22,131 nt of DNA from Larix sibirica (lineage: Eukaryota > Streptophyta > Pinopsida > Pinales > Pinaceae), in NCBI GenBank assembly GCA_004151065.3, contig NWUY0300023619.1, forward strand, positions 13,062-35,192, in the 5' to 3' direction. The position numbers and the translations under genes are program-made. Within the stretch, counting starts at the first letter, position 1, and every line of letters starts with the position of its first letter. The notes below the pieces were generated by a model. That model was not told the origin of the DNA. It saw only the letters and a list, made by a program, of their open reading frames with translations, and ran no database searches. Of this stretch, positions 9,501 through 18,925 are shown piece after piece.

Positions 9501-12500
9501 CTAGTTGCCTTGATCTGGATTGGTTATGTGATCTTTACATGCAGCGTATACATCCATCATGTGTGTAATATCAGGATAATCCGCATGCTCAAGTTGTATT
9601 TGGGCTTTGCATAAATAGGATTTAATATCCTTATTGTGGATCTTAGACCATGAATCTAGAAAACTTTGCAGGGTAATCTCCAATTGATTAGGAAACAGAA
9701 TGAGCGATCTGAAAAGATTAATATCCAACTGAAGAGCATCTCGAATAGATTGGGTTGTTTTCTCCTTCTGGTCATCCACCTCAGCAAGCCTTAACTTAGC
9801 TGGTATTGAGTTTGCTAACTCAACAAAAATAGGCATTTCCATGCTCTCCAAACGGTTATCTGTCAACATCCATTTCCTACCACATATTTTCTACCCTTTT
9901 TCGATCATCTGAGCAACTTCATCACATACAAGTCCCCAAGACTTGATGGAAATTCTAGTTCTCATCAATTTCATCTGATCAAGACAAGGGACAGTTTGTG
10001 GGATATTCTTCAAGTGTGCTTTCCACTCACACAGTTGGTCATAGGCTAAATGTGCTTTATTCCTTTTATCAACATGATCATTTAGAAGGTCTGTTAATAT
10101 TTCAAAGGAATTAAAGTCATCATGAATTTCATTAAGGTCCAAAAAATACTAAGTCTGAGTCTGCTTGAGCTTACTATTACAGGAGATAGCTTCCTCCTTG
10201 AATTCCTTAACAATGAATTTGAAAAACTCGGAGAATACATGGTGTCCTTTTGTTTGTTCCAGCTGATCCTTAAGATCAGCCAAGGCATTGGCTTGTTCTA
10301 TTACCTTTTCTTCACCAATTTTCTTTTGTTGTGTGAGTTGCTGGATTTTATTTTGAAGATCTTGTACAATCATGTTATGCCCGGCTTTCAAATCTTCAAT
10401 ATGTCTAACCAAATTTTGTTGTAGGGAATAATTTTATGCTAGAGTGCTAAGTTCTTATCATTTTCCTCTTCTAATGTAGCATTTAGAGTAGTGACATAAT
10501 CAAAATTGGCTCCATCATAATCTCCCATGGTAGCAGCAACCTCAATTGCCTCTCTTTGAAGATCATTTGTGGCTTGCTTCGAAATAATTTGGTTAGGGGC
10601 TGGCCCAACTTGAACCTGCCCTGAGGTGGTACTCTTTGGTGCCTTTTTTATTATTATTGCCTTTCTTCTTTTATTGAAGCAATAATCTCCTAGGACCACC
10701 ACAACATCTTCACCAAAATATGATGTGTCCTCTATTGTAGAAGTTAATATCCCACTAGATGGAAAAATAGGAACAATTTGACTGATAGTAGGAGCCATGG
10801 AATGAGATGGATTTTTAGATACCAATGGATCAATTTCAGAGGAGGAATACATGGTAGATAATGTGGCAGGAGGAAGTGTAACAACTTGGGTGTCAACCTA
10901 AGATTGTGAAAAAGTCACACTTGAAATTGGTGGAAGACTAGATTGAGTGATTGTAGGTTGGTGAGAAGTGGTCTGGTGAGCTGTAGTATTCAATGTAGTT
11001 GTAGTGGGTGGATCGGGAATCTGTGTGGCTGTGTCAGAAGGGTTAAGTGTAGTAGATGGATTATGAGGGGAACTAGATATATCTTGTTGCATATGGTCAT
11101 ATATAGTGGGTGTATCTGACATACCAGTATATTGAGATTGATGGGGGCTATTATTGTTGACAACTTGAGTGAAGTTATCAACATATGGTTGTGAGGTTTC
11201 TTGAACCATTGGTGTTGGATGTATTACCTCTATAGGTCGCTCTTTTTCCAAATCGATAATTTCACTGGTAGAATTGTGTAGAGGAGGATTGACTATTAGT
11301 TTCGCTGACTTTTCAGTTTTAACAGGAGCATCAAAGATTACTTTAGGAACAGAGGAGGCATCATAAACAGATTGAGTATGGCTAGATGAATTACTTTGGA
11401 GAGCTTGGGTCTTATGTATAAGCATATTCATAATTTGGATTGGAGTGGTAGAAGGATCATGTACCACGGGATGCTTGCCCTACTTCTTGTCTAAATATTG
11501 TTGTTTGATGGAATAAGATACAACTGAGCTCAAAACTATGGCTTTATTGGAAGCTTCCAAGGCTTCCCTAGCAGCATCCTGTTGGTGTTAGAAAACCCTA
11601 TTCCTTTCTTCCAATACCCTGACGTTTTTGTTGTTGTTGTGCTTCTTGTACCAAAAGCCTTTGGTTTGCATCAGATAATATGCTAAGTACTTCCTCAAAA
11701 GAATCATCATTTTTATAGATGAAGTCATATGGTTGAACTTCATGTAGATAAGAGTTTTTGAGGTGGGCCTAGACAAAATGTTCTATTATAAGACGTTTTG
11801 GGTCATGCATCCTTTTTACTACAAACCCTAGCTTTAGCTGATCCATTTCTTTAGCCAAGGTGATTCCATGGGTCTCATTTGAAATGACCAAATGTCCAAT
11901 GTACAATGGAAATTTTGGCCACGCTCTTCTCTTTGAGGAATGACACTAGCCATGGACTCCCTCATATACAGTTTGAAAAGCTGCCTTTGAGAGAACCATT
12001 CTTTCTGGGACAATTCTGGGGAAGAGGTGAACTAATTTGCTTCCCCAAATCCTAACATAAGTAAAATGTTCTCCCACATACCAGTCTCCCATAGTGGAAA
12101 TTAAATAAATGGCATCCTCTAATATTCTAGGAGAAGCCCTTTTGAAGAAGGCATAGTAGACTGCACTAATGAATTTGTCATAGATATCATAAATGCGGGG
12201 GGCATAGTTGTCTTCCCATAGGATCGAGTAGCAAATGTGAATGGGGGGTTTCTCCATGTTCCAATGCCAGTTCATGGCAGTATAGGAAAAGGATGCACAC
12301 ACAATGTCCATTATGTATGTTGACGTGAAAAATCAGGGTTTTTTTACTGTCGGGGTTTTATGCACTGCCGCAATGGCATCTTGAAACTTGAAAGATAAAA
12401 TTTGGTCCCAATTGAAGATCTTACCAGTAATAGTGATGTAATGTGCTAAGGTATCCCACTCTAGTTTGAAGTATTGGCAGGTCTCAGCTCCATAGAACCG

Positions 12501-13043
12501 GCACAACATGGCCGCCAGCAGTTTGTAAGACTCTCTTATAAGAGAAATAGGGTATTTCCTATTAGGTATGAGGACAAATGTGCCTGGTTCAGCCATCCAG
12601 GACTTGAGAAGTACGTCAGGTTCGTACTTAGGCTCGAATGCTCTGATAAAATCATGTGTGAGCAACTGCTGGGGGGACTTCAGGCAGTAGATTCTAGCGA
12701 AAATATATGTCCTGAGGGAGGTGTAGACAACTTGGTCCAAGTCTCTGAAGGTGCTAGTTGGGATGTCAACATAGTCGATCATCCACTTTAACAGGTCTGT
12801 GAACGACATTACTGCGGGTTGTGCAACAATCACATGTAGCTAGGAATTGTTGATGTTCTGATAAATTGGTGCGTTGTCTTTAAATTCTGAGAAATTGTCC
12901 CCATCGAAAATGTTGTAGATCCTCGACCAATCAAGACAGAGGGTATCTGAAACTCTGGCGTCTGTGTCTGAATAAAAACCAAAGTTGGGGTCTTTGAACT
13001 TTAGTTCTTCGATTGCAGCCTTGGACCTGGTTCTCTTGGCCAT
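9501..13043 (-). pseudogene. Large decayed gene of unknown function (coiled coil, S/T/P-rich linker)
   Basis: One reading path of about 1,180 codons runs from ATG 13043 (MAKRTRSKAAIEE, basic) to TAG 9501. I do not recognise a named domain. Residues 1 to about 480 look globular, rich in aromatics (LLKWMIDYVDIPTS, YDIYDKFISAVYYAFF, YVRIWGSKLVHLFPRIVPER). About 490-520 is helical (QDAAREALEASNKAIV). About 525-715 is Ser/Thr/Pro-rich and disordered. About 800-815 is basic (NKRRKAIIIKKAPK). About 855-965 is a coiled coil (KIQQLTQQKKIGEEKVIEQA). About 967-1181 is a further alpha-helical domain. Clean in-frame stops are TAG at 12840, 11946, 11769, 11480, 10898, 10149 and 9891 and TGA at 12333. Frameshifts lie near 11595 and 10430. 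Frames on each side of every stop keep the same character, so this was one protein. It may be a repetitive gene family or an accessory ORF of a large transposon. I see no transposase, integrase or reverse transcriptase signature. Confidence 0.75.
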
Positions 13044-13436
13044 TTTGAAAAAGATAAGCCAGCAAAAACTAGAAACCAACATAAGTAATCCAAACATGCA
13101 AAAAATCTATCAGAATAATAATAGCTAATTCATACTTGCGAATCAAACGAGCAAATTAAACTAATTTGGGAAGGATCAAATGCCAAATGCAAAGCTACTG
13201 GTGTGCTTGAGCAAGAGGCTATTGTGCGATAATGGCTGGAAATTCAAAATTTGATTAAGTATAGATTAAGTTAGATCACCATTAATTACGCATTAATTGG
13301 GGTAGGCATCCAACAAGATCGACGATTAATGTTTTAAACAATCGATCGATCTGATTGGTTGGCACACAGTTCAAAATATTTGGCACATACAGTGAGATTG
13401 GCATTCGACGTGCGAAATAGTTTGCCAACTTGGGGC

Positions 13437-13930
13437 CCTGCAAAATTTGGGATTCGGGAGTCGACGTTGGAGCTTGCAGTATAGCTGAAAAATACGTCAG
13501 TTTCCGACTACTGCATCCATGACTACAGAATAGTCAGGAGTCGGGAGTCGGGGTGAAAACTCGTGGAAGATAAAAAACTTGCCGACTTCCGTAGTTTGAG
13601 GTGTTTTAAAGTTGGGAGTTGGGAGTTGGGGCCAAAAATATTATCAACACAAAATCCTGTCGATTGCCGACTTCCACTATTGTGTTCATGTGATAGTCGG
13701 GAGTTGGGAGTCGGGGTGAGAAGTTGAGATAAAATTAAACAACCTCAACTTCTGACTTCCACAACTATGTTCATTTTAAGAGGTCGGGGGTCGGGAGTCG
13801 GGGACACAAATGTATATGGAAATCAACACGTCTCGACTTTTGACTTGTGCAAAAATTTATAGCGGGGAAGTCGAGAGTCGGGAGTGGGAAACTTAAATCA
13901 ATTTTAATGAATCTAGATCTGACTTCCGAC
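13437..13930. repeat. Array of diverged ~80-87 bp units with internal inverted arms
   Basis: Each unit starts with a 'ccgacttcc'-like arm and, about 30-40 bp later, has a 'gggagtcggg(g)'-like arm close to its reverse complement. A purine-rich or A-rich spacer follows. G-rich arms occur near 13535-13555, 13611-13630, 13695-13716, 13781-13804 and 13865-13888. The C-rich arms lie near 13502, 13581, 13667, 13749, 13832 and 13919. In the third unit the arms 13667-13680 and 13693-13707 pair almost fully. About five full units and one partial unit are visible. Confidence 0.8.
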
Positions 13931-14218
13931 TTTTCAGTGAAACAAACTAATGAGTTTTTTAAGTATAAAAAGGCTTAATTTGCTTGAAGTCTGAGCATAA
14001 GTGTGGTTTAGCAAGATCCAAACAAGCCTTAAACAAGTGATTAAATGACTTTGAGAAACAAGAAAAATCAAATAACTAACTTCAAACAAGATTTAAATTG
14101 AGGCTCCCATCTTATTTGAATTAGATGGGATATGTTGTAACTACAACCCTACCCACATTCTTCATGGTGAAATGTGTAACTATGCATACTTTTTACTGAA
14201 TATGTATCCTATGACCTC

Positions 14219-14335
14219 TTATTACACTAACATTAATACTATTATACCAAGCATTTATTACATAGTCATTTCTTAATTCAAAGGATGAGGTGATATAGTT
14301 TATATGCATACCTTTTTCCAAATATTACCTCTCCC
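14219..14335. repeat. AT-rich repeat, left part (split by LINE-B)
   Basis: The stretch 'accaagcatttattacatagtcatttc' to 'gatgaggtgatata' (14246-14297) matches diverged copies at 16181-16236, 16237-16320 and 16321-16380 on the far side of LINE-B. 'TTACACTAACATTAAT' near 14222 resembles the LINE-B target site. The tandem array existed before the insertion. Confidence 0.75.
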
Positions 14336-14354
14336 AATATTACACTAATATTAG
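14336..14354. repeat. LINE-B target-site duplication, left copy
   Basis: The sequence aatattacactaatattag is identical over 19 bp to 16153-16171, directly after the poly(A) tail of LINE-B. One or two terminal A could belong to the tail instead. Confidence 0.9.
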
Positions 14355-14761
14355 TTGGGTTGGCAGGTGCGGGGGGAGTTCTTCTTAACTCTGAAGGAAA
14401 CAAAATGGATGACTTTGCGTGGGGAATTGGGAAAAAAACCAATAACGAAGTTGAATGGTTAGCTGTGATAAAGGGGATGGACATTGCCAAAAACAAAGAT
14501 ATCAATGATCTTGTGGTTTTTGGAGACTCTATGTTGGTGATAAGAGAAGCAAGGGAAATAGTCAGTATGCGTTGAAAACCTATCTCCACTATGCATCGGC
14601 ACTTTTTCCTCTTGGCCAAAGAGTTTCACTCGGTAACCTTCTTTCACATTCTTAGGCATTGCAATAGTTGTGCCGACACCATGGCTAATCTTAGGGCTAG
14701 TTTAAATTGTGTTCATGCACTTCTCAATGGCATCCACCATTACAATGTTTGGGTTCCTTAA
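14355..14761 (+). pseudogene. LINE-B ORF2 C-terminus: RNase H domain
   Basis: The reading frame starts immediately at the truncation point with AGAGGVLLNSEGNKMDDFAW. The motifs that follow are NNEVEWLAVIKGMDIA (catalytic Glu), LVVFGDSMLVIREA (third acidic residue) and FFHILRHCNSCADTMANL (C-terminal Asp with its usual His/Asn context). The first catalytic Asp would lie upstream and was lost in the 5' truncation. The frame is continuous to TAA 14759-14761 apart from one in-frame TGA at 14573-14575, which may have been CGA. No frameshift is needed. The family role is removal of template RNA during retrotransposition. Confidence 0.85.
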
Positions 14762-15863
14762 TAACTTCCCTATGTTCTACCCCCCTCCCCTCCCCTATAC
14801 TCTCCAAGGGACGACCTCATTAACTCCTCAAATCTCATCGAGATCCACCTGCTCTCATCAGTTGTCCCCTCGACATTTTTGGTGGTCGTCCCTGACAGAC
14901 ACCATCTGTCTAGCATGCGCGGAGTTATGGTGGACGATGCCCAAGGTGGTGAAGGGTTATTTCATGCAGGGTGGTGGTGGTTGTACCACCCTGTGCTTGC
15001 TTTTGAATTCATGCCTTGTGCTTCCTGTCCCGGTCTGTATTTTCTTCTGCAGCATTGATCTCGAAAATCCTTTGTTTTGGGGAACTATGGGGGAATGCAA
15101 TTAATGTCCTACTGCTCTGCACTGCAGAAAATGCAGGAAGAATGAACAGAGCACCCCGGGGGGGACTAGCACTGGTAGCAAGAAGCGTTGTTTATCTGAA
15201 ATCTTTCAGGATTCTGGCTGTGTGGATTCTTCTAGGGGGGGTGGCTCTAAATCGGCTTGTCTTAACCACCCCAAGGCGATTGATTCTGGAAATGGTGGTG
15301 CTTGGACGCCCCATGACAATACGCTCGGTCATGGTAACAGGGGTGTTGTTTTGTTTCCCAACTATGGTTTCGCTCCTGGTAAACGCTCGGTCTCTAGTTT
15401 CCACACGACACCGTGTGACATTAGCAAAGGTTCTTTTCGTCAGCATTATCGTGGCAGTCCTGGTGATTTGGGAAACATGGGCTCCCCTCAGGGGCTTGAA
15501 AGTCCCTCTCCTAAGATTCATTTGCAGGTACAAGACTTGGAAACACAAGTCCGTTGGCTCAGGGGGGACCTCGCAAACATGAAGAAATACATGTCCCATC
15601 TGGCTACCTTTGTCCAAATCTCAAATTCATAAGTGAGGGGTGAGGGCAAGCACAGGAAAAATGAAAGACTTCTATGAAAAGCTTATGGGAAAACATGACA
15701 CCTTTTACAGTTTCCTGTGAATTGTTGAGGCCAAAGTGGATTGCGTGAGGACAAATAGTGGGAGCATCCCTTCGGTCATCCTAAACGTCGACGATGACAA
15801 CAATGGCGCAATTGCTGGCATCAAGGAGAAAGCTGCTCATAACCGCCATGAAAATCAACTCTA
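14762..15863 (+). pseudogene. Coding-like region of unknown origin downstream of LINE-B RNase H
   Basis: I do not recognise this protein. Two frames are open from 14765 to about 15057 and I cannot choose between them. From about 15050 the better frame reads DLENPLFWGTMGECN, an in-frame TAA (15102-15104), then CPTALHCRKCRK. The cysteines form C-x2-C-x5-C-x2-C if the stop is counted as a residue. A Gly/Ser-rich stretch follows, then LQVQDLETQVRWLRGDLANM, a likely coiled coil, up to TAA 15630-15632. The signal shifts one frame and continues (MKDFYEKLMGKHDTFYSFL, TGA, IVEAKVDCVRTN) to TAG 15861-15863. It may be an extra ORF of this LINE family or host sequence carried by 3' transduction. Opposite-strand frames over 15192-15617 look like shadows. 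Confidence 0.5.
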
Positions 15864-16152
15864 GTATGTACATCTGCCTCTCGGCCTGATGTGTATTATT
15901 TTAAGACTTATGCTCTATTTCTATGTTTTTCTTCTGCTGCTTTGTATTAGGACAGTTTGTTAAGCTCTACAGTATTGGTAGCAATATCTATATCTATAGT
16001 TGTATCAGGCTAAATGCCATTTTTGAATTCTAGAGATTGGTAATTTGAGAGACTGTCTTAACAGCTTTGATGTACTGGGATCAACCTCCCCTTCTCTCTG
16101 TAATCTGCTCCACCTTTTAATATAAAGCATGTTATCCGTTTGTGAAAAAAAA
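15864..16152 (+). other. LINE-B 3' UTR and poly(A) tail
   Basis: T-rich non-coding sequence ends with 'ttttaatataaagcatgttatccgtttgtg' and a run of A from 16145. An AATATAAA-like polyadenylation signal sits at about 16121. The tail abuts the right target-site copy. Confidence 0.8.
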
Positions 16153-16171
16153 AATATTACACTAATATTAG
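16153..16171. repeat. LINE-B target-site duplication, right copy
   Basis: Identical over 19 bp to 14336-14354 and placed immediately 3' of the poly(A). Confidence 0.9.
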
Positions 16172-16400
16172 AGGGAATAGGTTATATCATGCATTTATTA
16201 TATACTCATTTCTAATTGATAATATTAGATGAAATAGGTTTCACCAAGTATTTATTATACACGTATACATGTATTTCTAATTGATACACTTATTTCTAAT
16301 TGATAATATTAGATTAAATAAGTTACATCAAGCATTTAGTATATACTCATTTCCTGATTGAGGAGTGAGGTGATATATGGTATCCATTTTTCCAATAGAA
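16172..16400. repeat. AT-rich tandem repeat, right part
   Basis: Three diverged units start near 16181, 16237 and 16321, each with '(a)tca(a/t)gcattta(t/g)tatatactcatttc(t/c)' followed by 'taattgata(at)' or its derivative. The middle unit contains an extra internal duplication of 'tatttctaattgata'. The last unit's 'gaggtgatata' and 'ttttcca' also occur at 14287-14320 left of LINE-B. Confidence 0.75.
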
Positions 16401-16838
16401 TATATCCCAAAAGTGTATCAACAATATATTATACATGTTAAGGTACTTATTTCCTCCTCCTTATTTGGAAAAGAAAATTGCTTTGGTTTCTTGTATAGAT
16501 GGAGAACTATTTCTCATGTGTAGAAAGCCACTATATTGTTGAAGGTAACATTGATTTTCTTATCTACTATGGAGATTATTGTTTGCTACCTTCCCGTGGT
16601 CCTTGGCTTGGTGTCTAATTATCGTATCTTTATCTTTCTAAGATTTGAGATTGTAAATATGGAATGGAATGATAATTTGTGGATTTAAACTTATATATAT
16701 TTTAAAAAGTTGTGGCTTACACAATTTGAGGTGGTTGAAATCGAGATGTTGGTATTTGAACTTCTATTTGTCTCCTACTTGGAAATTATTTGAATTTGTG
16801 TTTTTCTTTCTATTTTAAGGAGAACACCTATCATTACA
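16401..16838. other. AT-rich spacer, nothing recognised
   Basis: No protein-like frame, RNA gene or clear repeat was seen. The five bases TTACA at 16834-16838 directly precede the Copia LTR and would be half of its expected 5 bp target duplication. Confidence 0.5.
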
Positions 16839-17101
16839 TGTTATGCTATGGAGAAATATGCAAGAGATAAGAGAGAATGAACTAGAGTTGTATTATCAAT
16901 AATGTTTACAAAGTTACATAAAGTGGTGGTCTATATATTTTTAGAAGTTTAGTCATTTCAGTTATGAACCTCACACCTAATTTACTTTATTTCATCAATA
17001 CATTAACATAAGTGTCATTTATTATGTATGGCTTATTTCAATTTATGGTGTTACCACTTTATTATATAAATTAACTTACATAAACATTATAATATCTAAC
17101 A
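16839..17101 (-). repeat. Copia 3' LTR (263 bp)
   Basis: Read on the minus strand it begins TGTTAGATATT and ends CCATAGCATAACA, so both ends have the TG...CA form of plant LTRs. A polypurine tract directly precedes the TG start. The length is short but normal for Ty1/Copia. Confidence 0.8.
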
Positions 17102-17110
17102 CCCTCTCTT
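17102..17110 (-). other. Polypurine tract of the Copia element
   Basis: On the minus strand AAGAGAGGG lies immediately before TGTTAG. This is the expected plus-strand priming site and fixes the LTR boundary. Confidence 0.75.
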
Positions 17111-17146
17111 AAAGTTTATCCCATTTTCCATAACTCCTAACATCTC

Positions 17147-17640
17147 TCAAAAAAATTCAAATTTATATTTGTTGAGTTCTTTGGTGAATATATGTGCCAC
17201 TTGATCTTGGGACCTGCAATAAATAAGTTCGCCCTCTTTATTCTCCACTTGTTCTCTGATAAAGTGATGTTGAGTTTTGACATGTTTTATTTTCGAGTAA
17301 TAAATAGGATTCTTTGTCATCTTGATGGCACTTTGGCTATCATAGTGTAAAGTTGTTGGGTGCTTTTGTGGAAACTTCAAGTCACACGGAATTCTATGTA
17401 GCCACACTGCTCCACATGTTGCTCCAACGATTGCTTTGTATTTTTCTTATGTTGTTGAAAGAGATACCGAAGGTTGCTTTTTACTCGCCCATGAAATTAC
17501 TACACTACCAAGAGTAAAAGCATAACCTATTGTTGATTTCATCTCATATGTATTACATGCCCCGTTTGCATCTAAAAAACTTTTCAACAAGAAGTTATCA
17601 GTCTTCCCAAGTATAATAACAATTTGCAAGGTATTTTTGA
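17147..17640 (-). pseudogene. Copia pol: RNase H domain
   Basis: The frame reads FLDANGACNTYEMKSTIGYA, then VVISWASKKQPSVSLSTT, an in-frame TAA where family members have the start of the Glu-Ala-Glu-Tyr motif, and EKYKAIVGA. It continues with LWLHR-like MWLHRIPCDLKFPQKHPTT, HYDSQSAIKMTKNP, KHVKTQHHFIREQV and DQVAHIFTKELNKYKFE. These are the standard Copia RNase H motifs in order and one frame covers all of them. The domain degrades template RNA. Apart from the internal stop it is well preserved, and it ends about 40 bases before the polypurine tract. Confidence 0.88.
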
Positions 17641-18560
17641 AATACCTAAGTACTCTTTCTACTACATTCCAATGTATCTCCTTGGGACAATTTTAAAAAC
17701 TTGATAGCATACCAACTACAAAAATTGTCTGGTCTATTTGTGATAAAATATATCAATCCTCCTACAAGTTTGGCAGTAAAGCAATTCTTAACCACTTAAT
17801 ATTTATCATCTTTTGAAAGCTTAAAGTTTACCTTCATTGGTGTCTTGTTGGGATTATACTCTTCCATTCTGAACTTGTTTAACAATTTTGAAGCATATTT
17901 TTCCTATGATATGAAAATCTAGCTTGGTTGCTACCAAACTTCATTACCCAAGTAGTAATGTAATAACCCCAAGTCAGTGATATCAAAGAATTTGCAAAGA
18001 CTATATTTTTCTTCCTAAATCAAGTCATTATTACTACCTGTAAGAATTAATTCATCTACGTATACCACCATAATGGTAATTTCTTCACCTTTTTCTTTGA
18101 TATAAAAATTAGGATCAAAATCACTTCTCTTGAAACCTCTTGATTTAAGATGTGCGTTAATGTTTGCATGCCATGCTCAACAAGCTTGTTTTAATCCATA
18201 CAAAGCTTTCACTAACTTACATACCAATTTTTCTTCACCTTCAACTATAAATCCTTCAGGCTACTCCATATAAAATTCTTCTTACAAATCTCCATTTAAA
18301 AATGCACTTTTGACATCCATCTAATCTACTTGTCATCCAAACTATGCAGCAAGTACTAGCAACATGTTGATTGTGACTAGTTTTGTTGTCCAAGTAAATG
18401 TTTCCTCATAATCTATACCTTCTTGTTGTGCATATCCTTTTGCAATTAACACGGCTTTGTATTTATCAATAGATCCATAGTTTGATATACCCATTTGCAT
18501 CCTATAAGTTTCTTATTTGGAGGTAATTAACCTAATTTTCAATTGTTGTTTTTAATTAAA
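17641..18560 (-). pseudogene. Copia pol: reverse transcriptase domain
   Basis: On the minus strand MDVKSAFLNGDL (near 18310) is motif A with its catalytic Asp. It is followed by EEFYME, PEGFIVEGEEKLVCKLVKAL, YGLKQAC, a TGA, AWHANINAHLKSRGFKRSDF and ITIMVVYVDELIL. The last is motif C, which in Copia is YVDD. Here the codon at 18051-18053 (GAA on the minus strand) gives YVDE, so the second catalytic Asp is replaced by Glu. Further stops occur upstream of motif A. From 17640 to 18000 the C-terminal part of the domain is readable only in fragments. Confidence 0.82.
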
Positions 18561-18925
18561 GTATCATATCCTACTTGCATTGCATCTTGCCATTCTTGTT
18601 TCTTATTTGCTTCAATGAAAGAAATGAATCATAAGAGTGCACAACTTTACTCATCAAAGCAAGATTCACCTATTGTGGGGATTTTGAACTTGTTCGCCTC
18701 TCACCTTATTGCATCCCGTCTGCCTTTGCATTTTGAAGGGTTCAAGAGAATTATTTTGGCCTTTTCTAAGACTAGCTTCCATCTTTCTTAAACTAATTGT
18801 CACCCTGTCCTTACAATTTCAACTCTACTTTTTATCCTTCTTATTTGTACTCTTCTTGTCTACACCACCTGTATGTAATAAGGGTTTTGAATTCAAGCTC
18901 TTCATTATCACCCTACAAAACTTCA

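Larger units (their letters stand above)
13044..14335. other. Region 5' of the minus-strand pseudogene, no gene
   Basis: No protein-like frame exists on either strand. It would contain the promoter of the 9501-13043 gene, but I cannot name a reliable TATA box. The notable content is the 'gggagtcgg' array at 13437-13930 and an AT-rich repeat beginning about 14219. Confidence 0.5.
14355..16152 (+). mobile_element. LINE-B: 5'-truncated non-LTR retrotransposon insertion
   Basis: The insert is flanked by perfect 19 bp direct repeats. It begins inside an RNase H domain and ends with a 3' UTR plus about ten A at 16145-16154 (the last one or two overlap the repeat). This is the signature of target-primed reverse transcription with 5' truncation. 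The perfect duplication suggests it is much younger than LINE-A and the Copia copy. Its RNase H differs clearly from that of LINE-A, so it comes from a different LINE family. Between the RNase H stop and the 3' UTR there is about 1.1 kb of coding-like sequence not expected in a standard plant LINE. Confidence 0.9.

Noticed and set aside
10122-10424. Plus-strand 100-codon frame
   Set aside because: Antisense to the coiled-coil segment of the minus-strand gene. Its Leu/Ile/Phe-rich text is what antisense of Lys/Gln/Glu-rich coding produces.
9891-12842. TAG codons as programmed readthrough or recoding in the large gene
   Set aside because: There are too many (seven), together with a TGA and two frameshifts. 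Ordinary pseudogene decay is simpler.
13437-13930. CRISPR-like array
   Set aside because: Units are diverged, contain internal inverted arms, lack constant-length unique spacers and sit in a plant nuclear context.
15016-15617. Long open frames on both strands across 15016-15617
   Set aside because: They overlap the better plus-strand frame with coiled coil and Cys motifs. Their composition (Val/Leu/Arg-rich) fits shadow translation of a GC-richer coding stretch.
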